DNA of 54,431 bases from SAR324 cluster bacterium (GTDB lineage: Bacteria > SAR324 > XYD2-FULL-50-16), in the NCBI GenBank assembly GCA_028280735.1, contig JANQLH010000097.1, forward strand, positions 1-54,431. The letters are read 5' to 3'. Position 1 is the first letter of the stretch; each line of letters begins with the position of its first letter. This document shows positions 1 to 8,413 of the stretch, in pieces. Position numbers and translations under genes: made by a program. Under the pieces are notes generated by a model. The model saw only the letters and a program-made list of their open reading frames with translations, did not search any database and was not told the origin of the DNA.

Positions 1-1021
1 GACTTTATGCTCGTTTAAGTGCCAACTCCTGACCTTTAGCCCTTGGGGCATAAATACTCTTGAATCTTCCATCGCTGGATGATCCCATACCTTTGATCAC
101 AGCATATATTCGATCGTTATCTTTTTTCGCGTCTTCCAATCTTTTTAACAACAGCATCCCAATCCCTTCACCCATAATCATGCCATCAGAATTGGCACTA
201 AACGGGGTTGATCTGTCTTGGGTGGTGAAGGCTTGGGTTTTGCTGAAGCACAGGTACATGTATGGAGAATTGTCGGTATCGACACCGCCGGTAATCATCA
301 TATCAGCTCTGTATTCCAGCAATTCACTAATTGCCATGCGGATACCGCTCAGTGAGCTCGCACAGGCCGCATCAACAACACTGTTTGTGCCGCCCAAATC
401 CAGTCTATTGGCTATTCTACCGGCTATAACATTGCCCAATGCTCCCGGAAAGGCGTTTTCCTCCCACCCGATGTATGCTTTTTTTATTTTTTCAACAATT
501 TTTGCCGTGTCCCCGTCAGAAACTCCTGCGTTGTTTAATACTCTTTCCCATACAGGGTATTGAAGTCTTGAAACCAGGGGGATCATCATTTTCTGACCAC
601 CACCAACTCCCAGTATGACACCGATATTTTGCCTTAAATCTTCGGACGGGTTTTCATAACCTCCATCTCTTAAAACTTCCTTCGCTAAAACAAGAGAAAG
701 GAGCTGGTGAACATCGGTAACTTCCAGGATGTTGGGAGGCAGGCCGAATTCCATCGGGTCAAAATCGATCTCGGGAATAAATCCACCTCGTTTGCAATAA
801 GTCTTGTCTTCTTTTTGGGGATCAGGATCGTAATAGTCTTCCAAATTCCAGCGGGTTGCAGGAACATCAATGATACAGTCGACTTCTCTGACAATATTGT
901 CCCAATATGCCTGTAGGTTTTTAGATTCCGGGAAAATTGCTGACATCCCGACTATGGCTATGGGGATCTCTTGTAAACGTGAATGTAATTCTTTGATTTT
1001 TTTGTCCTGCTTAGGCGACAT
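1..1021 (-). CDS. pfaA: PfaA-type polyunsaturated fatty acid synthase, N-terminal ketosynthase (partial)
   Basis: The gene runs off the left edge, so only the first 340 or so residues are visible. They form most of a beta-ketoacyl synthase domain: the entry motif IAIVGMSAIFP is at about residues 21-31, and the nucleophile C220 lies in VVDAACASSL. Several stretches match the PfaA class rather than ordinary modular PKS: YCKRGGF near 75, FGLPPNILE near 92, GVGGGQK near 138 and FPGALGNVIAGRIANR near 191. PfaA is the multidomain first subunit (KS, AT, tandem ACPs, KR) of the anaerobic-type synthase that makes EPA/DHA-like lipids in marine bacteria. The ATG at 1021 has a GGAG six bases upstream. 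The downstream domains and the KS histidines lie outside the window, so the full domain order cannot be checked. A related glycolipid synthase is the main alternative. Confidence 0.88.
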
Positions 1022-1280
1022 GTTTTACTCCAAATGGTTAAGCGAATGGCAGTATTTACCGTTGCTTTCTTAACTCCCTGCCTTTCTCCATTTCAAACTA
1101 TACAAATATCACTAAAAATTCTTTTCATCAATGCAGGTCTCCGGCCAAGCATGTTGGATTTATATGGTCATTTAAAAGGCTGGAGATCCTTTGAATATTC
1201 TTAATGCTGATACGGCGACCATTCATATTGATAAGCCGGTCAACCGCCAATTTGGTGTGAATCGAGTAACAAAGCGGGGA

Positions 1281-2522
1281 TCATGAGGTCAGGTATTGAA
1301 TATGCTCTTTGTTTTTAACATTTATCTTAACAGTTGATTCACTCTGATCTTTGTTGGAGTCCTTCTTAAGCGTGTTTTCAGCTGCAGGTTTCCGGTCTGC
1401 CTTGGTTTCATCGATTTTATCTGCTGTTATGGAATCTGTCTTTTTTGCAGTAGCAGAGAGATTTGCGAGAGGTTGTTTGTTTCGGGCAAGACGATTGGTT
1501 GATCCGGTCAGCAGATCTTTGTATTCGACCTGCAGTCTATCCATCTCATCACACATTGAACTCAATAACGTCACACTGTCCTCACTATCCTCTTCGTTAA
1601 TTGAGAAATAGCCGCCTTCCGGGAGTTGATTAAGCATCTTTGCGATCTTTTTTTGGAAATTTGTGATGGCAGTTTTCGGAATCTCTTTACCTTGTTGCAG
1701 GCGCACGATTTCCATCACAAACTTAACCAGCGTCTCTCTCTTTAGAACGTCGACAGACAAGTAACCCAAAAACCTATTGAAACTATTTTCAAAAGCTGAT
1801 GGTACTAAAAGTTCAATGAAAACAGGATTTCCAACATTGAGATTGTTGATTTCCAATGGTGGAGCATCTTCTGTAAGGTCATGAATTTTCAGCACAAATT
1901 CATAGCTGGTTTGGAAAAAATTGATCAGGTTCGTGCACATTTCAAGCGTAAAGCTGGCATCCTCCGGCATGTGATAACGGACACCCACCTGAGAGAAATC
2001 TTTCTTTTCCACATCACCAACAATCGTTTTTAGGATTCCCGATACCGTTAAGTATTTTTCCAGGTAAACATCCCAACGAATTCCAATCCTGTCTATTTCC
2101 AGAATAAAAGCTATGATTGCTTCATTGCCGGCGACAGATTTCTCGTACTTGTAGAACTCCCAGTGAGTTTGCAATAATTCGTAGATTGCGTCAGACACCT
2201 TTTTTAACTGACTGAAATCATTTATAAAGGTGGTATCATATTGGTTTTCTTCTACGAATTGTTCCAATTTTATGTTTTCAGATAAAAACTGCTTTTTAAT
2301 CGCTTCAATTTCTTTGCAATGCTCGGGATCAAATAGTTTTGGCCGAATTTCATTTTGCAGGTAAGCCCCCAGGTTGTTGGCCTCGACATTTTTGCCCAAG
2401 TTTTTAAAAAACTCGTTACAGATTGAAGTGTAAAAACCGAAGGTTTTTTGCATTAGTTTAAAAAATCCATCGCTAACCGGCATGGTTTCTTTAAACTTGA
2501 TTCTCAGGTCTCTTAAAATCAC
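1281..2522 (-). CDS. Hypothetical protein, 413 aa, charged C-terminal tail
   Basis: I do not recognise a family. The protein starts with GTG at 2522, with AGGAG placed six bases upstream. No signal peptide or membrane segment is evident, so a cytoplasmic location is likely. Residues 1 to about 340 look like mixed helices rich in Phe, Leu and Glu. The last 65 or so residues are a low-complexity tail rich in Lys, Asp, Ser and Thr. It lies 259 bp upstream of the PfaA-type synthase on the same strand and may be co-transcribed with it. That is position only; there is no sequence evidence for a role in lipid synthesis. Confidence 0.75.
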   Translation of the reverse strand: MILRDLRIKFKETMPVSDGFFKLMQKTFGFYTSICNEFFKNLGKNVEANNLGAYLQNEIRPKLFDPEHCKEIEAIKKQFLSENIKLEQFVEENQYDTTFINDFSQLKKVSDAIYELLQTHWEFYKYEKSVAGNEAIIAFILEIDRIGIRWDVYLEKYLTVSGILKTIVGDVEKKDFSQVGVRYHMPEDASFTLEMCTNLINFFQTSYEFVLKIHDLTEDAPPLEINNLNVGNPVFIELLVPSAFENSFNRFLGYLSVDVLKRETLVKFVMEIVRLQQGKEIPKTAITNFQKKIAKMLNQLPEGGYFSINEEDSEDSVTLLSSMCDEMDRLQVEYKDLLTGSTNRLARNKQPLANLSATAKKTDSITADKIDETKADRKPAAENTLKKDSNKDQSESTVKINVKNKEHIQYLTS

Positions 2523-2726
2523 TGGTACTCCTAATACTTCAGTAATTAGAAAGTCTACAAGGTATTGATTTTTTTATATGATTTGCTCTGATTCGTGATC
2601 CGCATCAAAAAACTGTCAGATAACCTTTTTGTTGGTACGGGCTTTGGCCCTGGTTGTCAATCAGAAATTGCTGCAGGATTGTGCTCTTTGCAGGGCCTTT
2701 GACAAAGACCCTTGCTCTTTAGGTCG

Positions 2727-3149
2727 TCAGTTCACCAATTCTGTTTCAGCAAAAAAATAAGCAATTTCAGTTCTGGCAGTATCGGGTGCATCAGAGCCGT
2801 GGACAGTGTTTTCACCGACATATTCGGAGTAATCCGCACGAATGGTACCAGGGTCTGCATCTTTCGGGTTTGTAGCTCCCATGAGTTCTCTGTTTTTAGC
2901 AATGGCACTTTCTCCTTCCAGGACGGAAATTACGACGGGTCCACTGGACATAAATGTGGTAAGCTCGTCAAAAAAACCTTTATCACTGTGAACAGCATAA
3001 AATCCTTCCGCTTCTTTTTTGCTGAGTTGAACCAGTTTCATCGCAACCAGTTTCAGGCCGGCTGTTTCAAAACGGTTCAAAATATTTCCTATTACTCCTT
3101 TTTTAACACCGTCAGGCTTAATGATAGATAGTGTTCTTTCTACTGCCAT
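2727..3149 (-). CDS. ndk: Nucleoside diphosphate kinase
   Basis: This 140-aa protein has the standard NDK length. It transfers the gamma phosphate of ATP to other NDPs through a phosphohistidine, balancing (d)NTP pools in the cytoplasm. The N-terminus [12 protein letters not shown] carries the conserved K11. The active-site histidine is H117 in [12 protein letters not shown], followed by the usual TEIAYFF near the C-terminus. The ATG at 3149 has AAGGAG a few bases upstream. It is transcribed leftward. A rho-independent terminator of the preceding lipoprotein gene lies just upstream, so ndk is probably its own transcription unit. Confidence 0.97.
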   Translation of the reverse strand: MAVERTLSIIKPDGVKKGVIGNILNRFETAGLKLVAMKLVQLSKKEAEGFYAVHSDKGFFDELTTFMSSGPVVISVLEGESAIAKNRELMGATNPKDADPGTIRADYSEYVGENTVHGSDAPDTARTEIAYFFAETELVN

Positions 3150-3177
3150 GAATACTCCTTAGCTTTACAACATATGT

Positions 3178-3212
3178 TAAAATAAAAAATCGCCTGCGAG
3201 AAAAGCAGGCCT
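3178..3212 (-). terminator. Rho-independent terminator of the SNase-like lipoprotein gene
   Basis: On the minus strand GCCTGC (plus 3205-3210) pairs with GCAGGC (plus 3192-3197) across a seven-base loop. The stem is followed by a T-rich run corresponding to the plus-strand A-tract at 3178-3190. It sits just after the stop of the 3309-3992 gene and ahead of ndk. Confidence 0.75.
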
Positions 3213-3308
3213 CAATCAGGTATTACCCGAAACGGATCTCCCGATTGCAGCGTATGGTGGAGCTGCAAGGAGAGAAGAAACTCGAATTTGGATGGTAAAA
3301 ACAGGCGT

Positions 3309-3992
3309 TTACTGATATTTCCAAAGCCCGGCTTTGTTTCTCTGTGCAACTAACTGGGCATTACGAAAAGCGTTATCGTTTACGGCCTTGCCTCGATCGA
3401 TAAAATAGTAGGAAAGTCCCTGGGTAACCATCCAAAGGTTTATATTTCTGGCTCGATCCCCGTCTTTGGTTTGAATCACTACAAAGCAGATCCCCCAAAG
3501 CTTCCTTGCTTTTTCTTCATAATCGATCTCAACAAGGACTTGTCTGTTAACCATTTGATTCTCTAGATTTGCTACCACATGATCGCGCCATTTTTTTCTG
3601 AAGTCACCCCTACGAGTGACTGAGCCAAGCGGAGAGACGTGTCTGAGCTGTATTTTCAACTCTTTTGTTTCGTCGTTCCTGTTACCGCCGGACAACCTTT
3701 CAGCTAAAATCATATAAGGTTTTCTTTCATCTATTTTCAACCAAAAAGATTTTGCATCGTCTTCGATACGTGATACAATTCCGTAAACCTGCTGGGTTTT
3801 TCCCGGTATCGGACTGAACACCTGCAAGGCTGATTTTTTGACTCCACGGTTGGTTGGTCTGACGTATTTATATGTTTTTGTCTCTTCGTCATAATAACCA
3901 CCGTCTTCATCAAGCTTTCGGCATGCACTGGCGCTTAATATCAAAACCAGTAGCAAAATAAATGCAGGGATTTTTCTGCTAACATTTTTCAT
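3309..3992 (-). CDS. Lipoprotein with divergent staphylococcal-nuclease (SNase) fold
   Basis: This 227-aa protein has a lipoprotein signal: a basic start, a hydrophobic stretch at about 10-20 and the lipobox LSASAC with C24. The second half follows the SNase pattern. ARKLWGICFV (about 162-171) resembles the YGR-L region, WMVTQGLSYYF (about 187-197) resembles the family's vn-lv-GLA segment, and RNAQLVAQRNKAGLWKYQ is the typical C-terminal helix ending in GLW. The family's calcium-site and catalytic signatures (DGDT, IDTPE) are not recognisable. R163 could match the catalytic arginine, but the catalytic glutamate appears absent. A membrane-anchored, possibly non-nucleolytic SNase homologue is the best reading. 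The start codon is ATG with a weak ribosome site. Confidence 0.7.
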   Translation of the reverse strand: MKNVSRKIPAFILLLVLILSASACRKLDEDGGYYDEETKTYKYVRPTNRGVKKSALQVFSPIPGKTQQVYGIVSRIEDDAKSFWLKIDERKPYMILAERLSGGNRNDETKELKIQLRHVSPLGSVTRRGDFRKKWRDHVVANLENQMVNRQVLVEIDYEEKARKLWGICFVVIQTKDGDRARNINLWMVTQGLSYYFIDRGKAVNDNAFRNAQLVAQRNKAGLWKYQ

Positions 3993-4135
3993 TTGTTGAT
4001 ACTCGGTGATGATTTAGGCTTAGCTTAATAGTCCTCTTTTTGTTGCTTAATTATCAAAAAAGTTTCATTCTGACGTTAAGAAGCATTTGTTTTTTAGAAA
4101 CCCACAGCAAGCAACCCGGATGACATAGGAACCTC

Positions 4136-4699
4136 ATGACATTTGGTAAAGCAAACTTTTTAGTCGCCATGCCCTCCTTAAAAAGTCCAATTTTCTCCAA
4201 TTCCGTAATTCTTATGGCAGAATACAAAGACAGCGGGGCTTTGGGGTTTATCATAAATCTGCCAACCGGTACGATGGTGAAGGATGCTTTGAACTTGATG
4301 AAAATCGACCATAAACAGTCACTGGATATTCCGATTTTGTTTGGTGGACCTGTACAGACCGATTTTTTCTGGGCGATACATTCACCTGTTTTTCAAGGGG
4401 TTTCTACTATTAAGGTTCATGATAATTTCTATTTAACTTCTGCTCAAGAGCTAATTCCACTTTTATCTGATGAAAACTGCCCGGAAATTTTTTATGCAGG
4501 TGTTGGTTACTCCGGGTGGGGTGTCAAACAGCTTGATCGCGAAATCGAAGAAGGATCATGGTGGTACGGCGAATTTGATCTTGACCTACTCTTCGAAGTC
4601 GATTTTGTTAAAAAGTGGGATGAAGCCTTCAAAAGCCTGGGAGCAGATCCGGAACATCTTTTTGATCAATCGGACCCCTTCGACCCAATCATCAACTGA
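4136..4699 (+). CDS. YqgE/AlgH family protein (UPF0301)
   Basis: This 187-aa cytoplasmic protein has the family's usual length. It shows the conserved opening FLVAMPSLKSPIFSNSVIL, then GALGFIINLPTG and PILFGGPVQTDFFWAIHS. The middle carries FYAGVGYSGWGVKQLDREI, matching the family's G-Y-GW-QL-E block. AlgH was first linked to alginate regulation in Pseudomonas, but the biochemical role of the family is not settled. It is a single plus-strand gene between the minus-strand lipoprotein and inositol phosphatase genes. The ATG at 4136 has AGGA about six bases upstream. Confidence 0.93.
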   Translation: MTFGKANFLVAMPSLKSPIFSNSVILMAEYKDSGALGFIINLPTGTMVKDALNLMKIDHKQSLDIPILFGGPVQTDFFWAIHSPVFQGVSTIKVHDNFYLTSAQELIPLLSDENCPEIFYAGVGYSGWGVKQLDREIEEGSWWYGEFDLDLLFEVDFVKKWDEAFKSLGADPEHLFDQSDPFDPIIN

Positions 4700-4712
4700 C
4701 CCGCAGTTCGTT

Positions 4713-5513
4713 TCACATTAAATCGACCATGGACTGATGCAGTGGTGGATTTGTTACAAGCACTTGCTCCGGATTCAATCCATTCTTCCCGCCAAAATCA
4801 CTAACTATTGCACCCCCTTCTCGAGCTATAACTGCTCCGGCAGCTACATCGTAAAGGTTTAAATGCTGTTCCCAGAATGCATCCAGTTGTCCGTCGCCCA
4901 CCATGCACATTTCAAGGGCTGCGGATCCGCATCTTCTTTGGTCTCTAGTTTTCAAAGCAACCCTGGTAAATCTATCCAGGTTATTGTCTTTGAGGTCGGA
5001 CCGCAGGCAGGCGAAGCCTGTGCAAACCATGGCTTCGTTCAAAGCATTTGTCCGGGAACAGAATACCGGATGTCCGTTTCTGGTAGCTCCCTTACCGATT
5101 TCCCCCAGGTACAAATCATCCAACGCCGGTGCGAAGACCGCACCCAATTGAAGTTCTCCTTTCAGTTTTAAAGCAATGCTGATGCTCCAAAAATATTGAC
5201 CTCTAAAAAAAGAATGGGTTCCATCGATTGGGTCAACGATCCAGCAGTTCTCCAGTTCATCGCTTTTTCCCGTTTCCTCGCCCCAAAATCCCAGTTTCGG
5301 ATATTTGCCTGTCAATTGGTTCCGGATAAATTTCTCAACCTGGATATCTGCTTCAGTTACCAGATCTTTCGGACTTTTTTTGTCGAAATAAAGCCCGGTC
5401 GATTTTCTAAAAAAATCCTTGGCCAGGGCGCCTGCCTGCAGGATCACTTGTCTGATAGTTTCTCTGTAGTTCTCTGTCCGTTTACCTTCCTGCATGCTAT
5501 TGCCCGGCTGCAT
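4713..5513 (-). CDS. Inositol monophosphatase family protein (SuhB-like)
   Basis: This Mg2+-dependent phosphatase family hydrolyses inositol-1-phosphate or related sugar phosphates. The two signature motifs are present: WIVDPIDGTHSF at about residues 91-102, giving the metal-binding DPIDGT, and YDVAAGAVIAREGG near the C-terminus. A GEET metal-ligand segment lies near residue 79. The start is uncertain. An in-frame TTG at 5540 would overlap glyA by 17 bp. ATG codons at 5513 and 5495 are alternatives without good ribosome sites. I use 5513 (266 aa), just after the glyA stop, which suggests translational coupling. It is the last gene of an apparent rpiB-glyA-phosphatase group. The substrate could equally be a sulfur nucleotide (CysQ-like). 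Confidence 0.88.
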   Translation of the reverse strand: MQPGNSMQEGKRTENYRETIRQVILQAGALAKDFFRKSTGLYFDKKSPKDLVTEADIQVEKFIRNQLTGKYPKLGFWGEETGKSDELENCWIVDPIDGTHSFFRGQYFWSISIALKLKGELQLGAVFAPALDDLYLGEIGKGATRNGHPVFCSRTNALNEAMVCTGFACLRSDLKDNNLDRFTRVALKTRDQRRCGSAALEMCMVGDGQLDAFWEQHLNLYDVAAGAVIAREGGAIVSDFGGKNGLNPEQVLVTNPPLHQSMVDLM

Positions 5514-5523
5514 TGGAGTTTGC

Positions 5524-6768
5524 CTAAAAGGTGTCCTCAAATTCCGGAAAGGAGCAGGAAAACTCTTTTACCGTTTCACCGATTTTAAGGACTTTCTCTT
5601 CATCGGAAAGGTTAACAAGGACCTGGTCGATAAAATCGGCAATGGTTTCAATATCTTTCTCTTTCAAACCTCTTGAAGTCAAAGCCGGGGTTCCCAACCT
5701 GATACCGCTTGTTACAAACGGGCTTCTGGTTTCAAATGGCACAGTGTTCCGGTTTGTGGTTATATTGGCCTTGTCGAGTGCAAATTGGGCTTCTTTTCCG
5801 GTGATGTCCTTATTGGTTAAGTCGACCAGCATCATGTGATTATCTGTACCGCCGCTAGTCAGATGATATCCTTTTGAGATTAAGGCATTGGCCAGGGCTT
5901 GCGCGTTTTTGATGACCTGCTTTGCATATTCTTTGAATTGAGGGGCTTGTGCTTCTTTGAGTGCTACAGCCTTTGCAGCAATGACATGACAGAGCGGACC
6001 GCCCTGGATTCCCGGGAAAATCTTTGAATTCAGTTTCTTTGCATAATCTTCCTGACAGAGGATCATACCGCCTCGAGGGCCTCGCAGGGTTTTATGGGTG
6101 GTGGTGGTTACGTATTGTGCATGAGGGACGGGGTTATCATGCACACCGGCTGCAATTAATCCGGCAATGTGCGCCATATCAACCATTACAACGGCGCCAA
6201 CCGTATCTGCGATTTCCCTAAACAGTTTAAAATCGATTGCCCTTGGGTAAGCGCTGGCTCCGACGACAATCATTTTTGGCTTGTGCTCTCGTGCAAGATC
6301 CTTGACCTGGTCATAATCAATACGCTGGTTGTCCTCTCTTACTCCATAATGCACAATCTTATACAAAATACCTGAAAAGTTTACGGGAGAACCATGAGTC
6401 AGGTGACCTCCATGGGATAAATCCATCCCCAGCACGGTATCACCTGGTTTGAGCTCAGCCATGTAAACCGCCATATTTGCCTGGGAGCCCGAATGGGGCT
6501 GCACATTGGCATGGTCGGACCCAAAGATGGTGTTTGCCCTTTCAATCGCCAGGTTTTCGGAGTTATCGACAAATTCACAACCGCCATAATATCTTTTTGC
6601 GGGATATCCTTCTGCATACTTGTTGGTCATGACTGATCCGGTCGCCTCCAAAACCCTTGGGGATACGACATTTTCGGAAGCAATCAGTTCAAGTTTTTCA
6701 ACTTGCCTTTTCTGCTCATTTTCAATGGCTTGATACAAATCTTGGTCGAACGTTTTTAAGTCTTTCAT
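5524..6768 (-). CDS. glyA: Serine hydroxymethyltransferase
   Basis: This 414-aa PLP enzyme converts serine and tetrahydrofolate to glycine and methylene-tetrahydrofolate, supplying one-carbon units. Diagnostic segments are [18 protein letters not shown] near the N-terminus, [20 protein letters not shown], and the PLP-lysine motif [15 protein letters not shown]. Later blocks ([13 protein letters not shown], then [12 protein letters not shown]) are also typical. Length is normal for bacterial GlyA. It starts at ATG 6768, 49 bp after rpiB on the same strand, and its 3' end abuts the phosphatase gene, so the three are probably one operon. No glycine riboswitch is visible in the short gap upstream. 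Confidence 0.97.
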   Translation of the reverse strand: MKDLKTFDQDLYQAIENEQKRQVEKLELIASENVVSPRVLEATGSVMTNKYAEGYPAKRYYGGCEFVDNSENLAIERANTIFGSDHANVQPHSGSQANMAVYMAELKPGDTVLGMDLSHGGHLTHGSPVNFSGILYKIVHYGVREDNQRIDYDQVKDLAREHKPKMIVVGASAYPRAIDFKLFREIADTVGAVVMVDMAHIAGLIAAGVHDNPVPHAQYVTTTTHKTLRGPRGGMILCQEDYAKKLNSKIFPGIQGGPLCHVIAAKAVALKEAQAPQFKEYAKQVIKNAQALANALISKGYHLTSGGTDNHMMLVDLTNKDITGKEAQFALDKANITTNRNTVPFETRSPFVTSGIRLGTPALTSRGLKEKDIETIADFIDQVLVNLSDEEKVLKIGETVKEFSCSFPEFEDTF

Positions 6769-6817
6769 GGCTATTTACTGAAAAGGAGGTTTAAAATTCG
6801 GTGGAAATAAATCCTCA

Positions 6818-7261
6818 CTATTTTGTAAGTTCGTCGAACATTCCGATTCTTGTACTGTGACGGCCGCCCTGGAAGTCGGTATTGAGCCATACTTCAAGAA
6901 TATCTTCGGCAACTTCGTCGCCTGTCACTCTTCCCCCTAAAACTAAAACATTGGAGTTATTATGCTCTCGGGACATTCTGGCGGTGAAATGGTCATGGCA
7001 AAGGGTGGCTCTGACGCCATTAAACCGATTTGCAGCGATGGACATGCCAATTCCGGTTCCACAAACCAGGATCCCCTGTTGAAATTCACCATTGGAGATT
7101 TGGGATGCAACCACTTTAGCAATTTCAGGGTAATGAACGGATTCTCCATTAAAACAACCTGCATCATCAACTTCGTAAGAAGCTTCCTGAAGGCGTTTGA
7201 TTAAAATTTCCTTTAATTCATACCCTCCATGATCAGAACCGATTATAATCTTTTTTTTCAT
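6818..7261 (-). CDS. rpiB: Ribose-5-phosphate isomerase B
   Basis: This 147-aa enzyme interconverts ribose-5-phosphate and ribulose-5-phosphate in the pentose phosphate pathway. It begins MKKKIIIGSDHGGYELK, with the conserved D10-H11. The active-site loop is GILVCGTGIGMSIAANR with C67, and H100 lies in MSREHNN. A longer reading frame extends upstream to 7336, but that extension is not family-like. The ATG at 7261 gives the usual RpiB start and length. The product feeds nucleotide and one-carbon metabolism, which makes grouping with glyA sensible. Confidence 0.95.
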   Translation of the reverse strand: MKKKIIIGSDHGGYELKEILIKRLQEASYEVDDAGCFNGESVHYPEIAKVVASQISNGEFQQGILVCGTGIGMSIAANRFNGVRATLCHDHFTARMSREHNNSNVLVLGGRVTGDEVAEDILEVWLNTDFQGGRHSTRIGMFDELTK

Positions 7262-7543
7262 AATCTCTGTTTGAATTCTGTTTGTGAATGACTGCAATAG
7301 TTCTTTACCAGCCTTGGCGATAAAAGGGTTGTACAAGTTCGGGTGTTGACTTTACACTATTACCATTCAAAGGCAGGAATGTACCGATTCCAGGCCGATT
7401 CATATCCAATGATGCTAACGTTTAACGTCTTAAAAGACAACCCGTTATCTCAACGGAAAAAGAGCCGAAAGCTCATCACCTGAACTGAAAAGATTCGGTG
7501 TGAGCCCTTACGGAAAAATGTCCTTTGTTTCAAGGAGTGTTTA

Positions 7544-8407
7544 ATGGGTAGCCAGGTGAAAAGAAAGTGTGGAAATTGTGAAGACACCAAGATCCAAGTT
7601 GTTGCGAAAGGCCAATATGCTTGGGCGGAATATTGCCCCAGCTGCTTTAGTGAATGCAAGGCTTGTGACGGCACCGGCTTTCTATTTCAATATGACGAAC
7701 AGGAGAGAGAACAGGCTATTCCTTGTGAATGTAAAAACCTGGATCTAAGAATAACGCTTTTTAACAATGCGCAAATTCCCGGGCAATTTTTTGATGCTAC
7801 TTTCAAAAACTTCGATGTTTCCGGTGACCCATCATTAGAGGAGGCACTACGAACAGCATCATTCTTTTTTAAAAACTATAAAAACGGAAATCGTAAAGGG
7901 CTTCTTTTTATGGGGGGGGTAGGCGTCGGAAAAACAAGATTAGTGAGTACTATTTTAAGGGACTTTACTTTAAATCATGGGATTCCAGGAATTTTCAGGG
8001 AGTTTTCCAGTTTACTCAGTGAGATCAAAACAGGGTATGACAAGGGATTGTCCGAATCCGGATTGTTGGAGAAAATCAATAATGCTGAGATACTTGTGAT
8101 TGATGAATTGGGAAAAGGTCGGAAAAGTGATTGGGAAATTGCCATCCTGGATTCGATTATCTCTAATCGATACAACATGCGCAAAACCACAATTTTTACT
8201 ACCAATTACACCGAAAAAAAGAGCACTACCTACGTGGAACCTGTTTTGGTAAAAACAGATAAAGAGGGAGTCAAGGAAAAACAAAGGAAAGAAACATTGG
8301 AGCAACGGGTCTATTCAAGAATATATTCCCGGCTAAAAGGCATGTGTGATTTTATCGAGATGAAAGGTCCGGATCATCGTCACCCCTACAGCGAGTTCTC
8401 CGGTTGA
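7544..8407 (+). CDS. DnaC/IstB-like AAA+ ATPase with cysteine-rich N-terminal domain
   Basis: This 287-aa protein has two parts. Residues 1-65 carry eight cysteines (C9, C12, C31, C34, C38, C41, C61, C63), including a CKACDGTG segment, and look like a zinc-binding domain. From about residue 118 it is a DnaC-type AAA+ ATPase: Walker A GGVGVGKT at 124-131, Walker B in EILVIDELGKG near 185, and sensor-1 TIFTTNY. DnaC-like proteins load replicative helicases or, as IstB, assist transposases. No IstA-type transposase or phage genes lie nearby, so a chromosomal helicase-loader role is the more likely reading. The ATG at 7544 has AAGGAG upstream. It is divergent from rpiB and convergent with the next gene. 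Confidence 0.85.
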   Translation: MGSQVKRKCGNCEDTKIQVVAKGQYAWAEYCPSCFSECKACDGTGFLFQYDEQEREQAIPCECKNLDLRITLFNNAQIPGQFFDATFKNFDVSGDPSLEEALRTASFFFKNYKNGNRKGLLFMGGVGVGKTRLVSTILRDFTLNHGIPGIFREFSSLLSEIKTGYDKGLSESGLLEKINNAEILVIDELGKGRKSDWEIAILDSIISNRYNMRKTTIFTTNYTEKKSTTYVEPVLVKTDKEGVKEKQRKETLEQRVYSRIYSRLKGMCDFIEMKGPDHRHPYSEFSG

Positions 8408-8413
8408 ACGTGG

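Noticed and set aside
60-563. 167-codon frame antisense to the PfaA-type gene
   Set aside because: It lies wholly opposite a strongly conserved ketosynthase and has no motif of its own.
2690-2714. Inverted repeat downstream of ndk as a terminator
   Set aside because: The stem has mismatches and no T-run follows on the minus strand.
6769-6817. Possible glycine or folate riboswitch before glyA
   Set aside because: The gap is only 49 bp within an apparent operon, too short for such an element.
7544-8407. DnaC-like gene as part of an IS21-type element (istB)
   Set aside because: No istA-like gene or inverted repeats nearby, and the cysteine-rich N-terminus is not typical of IstB.
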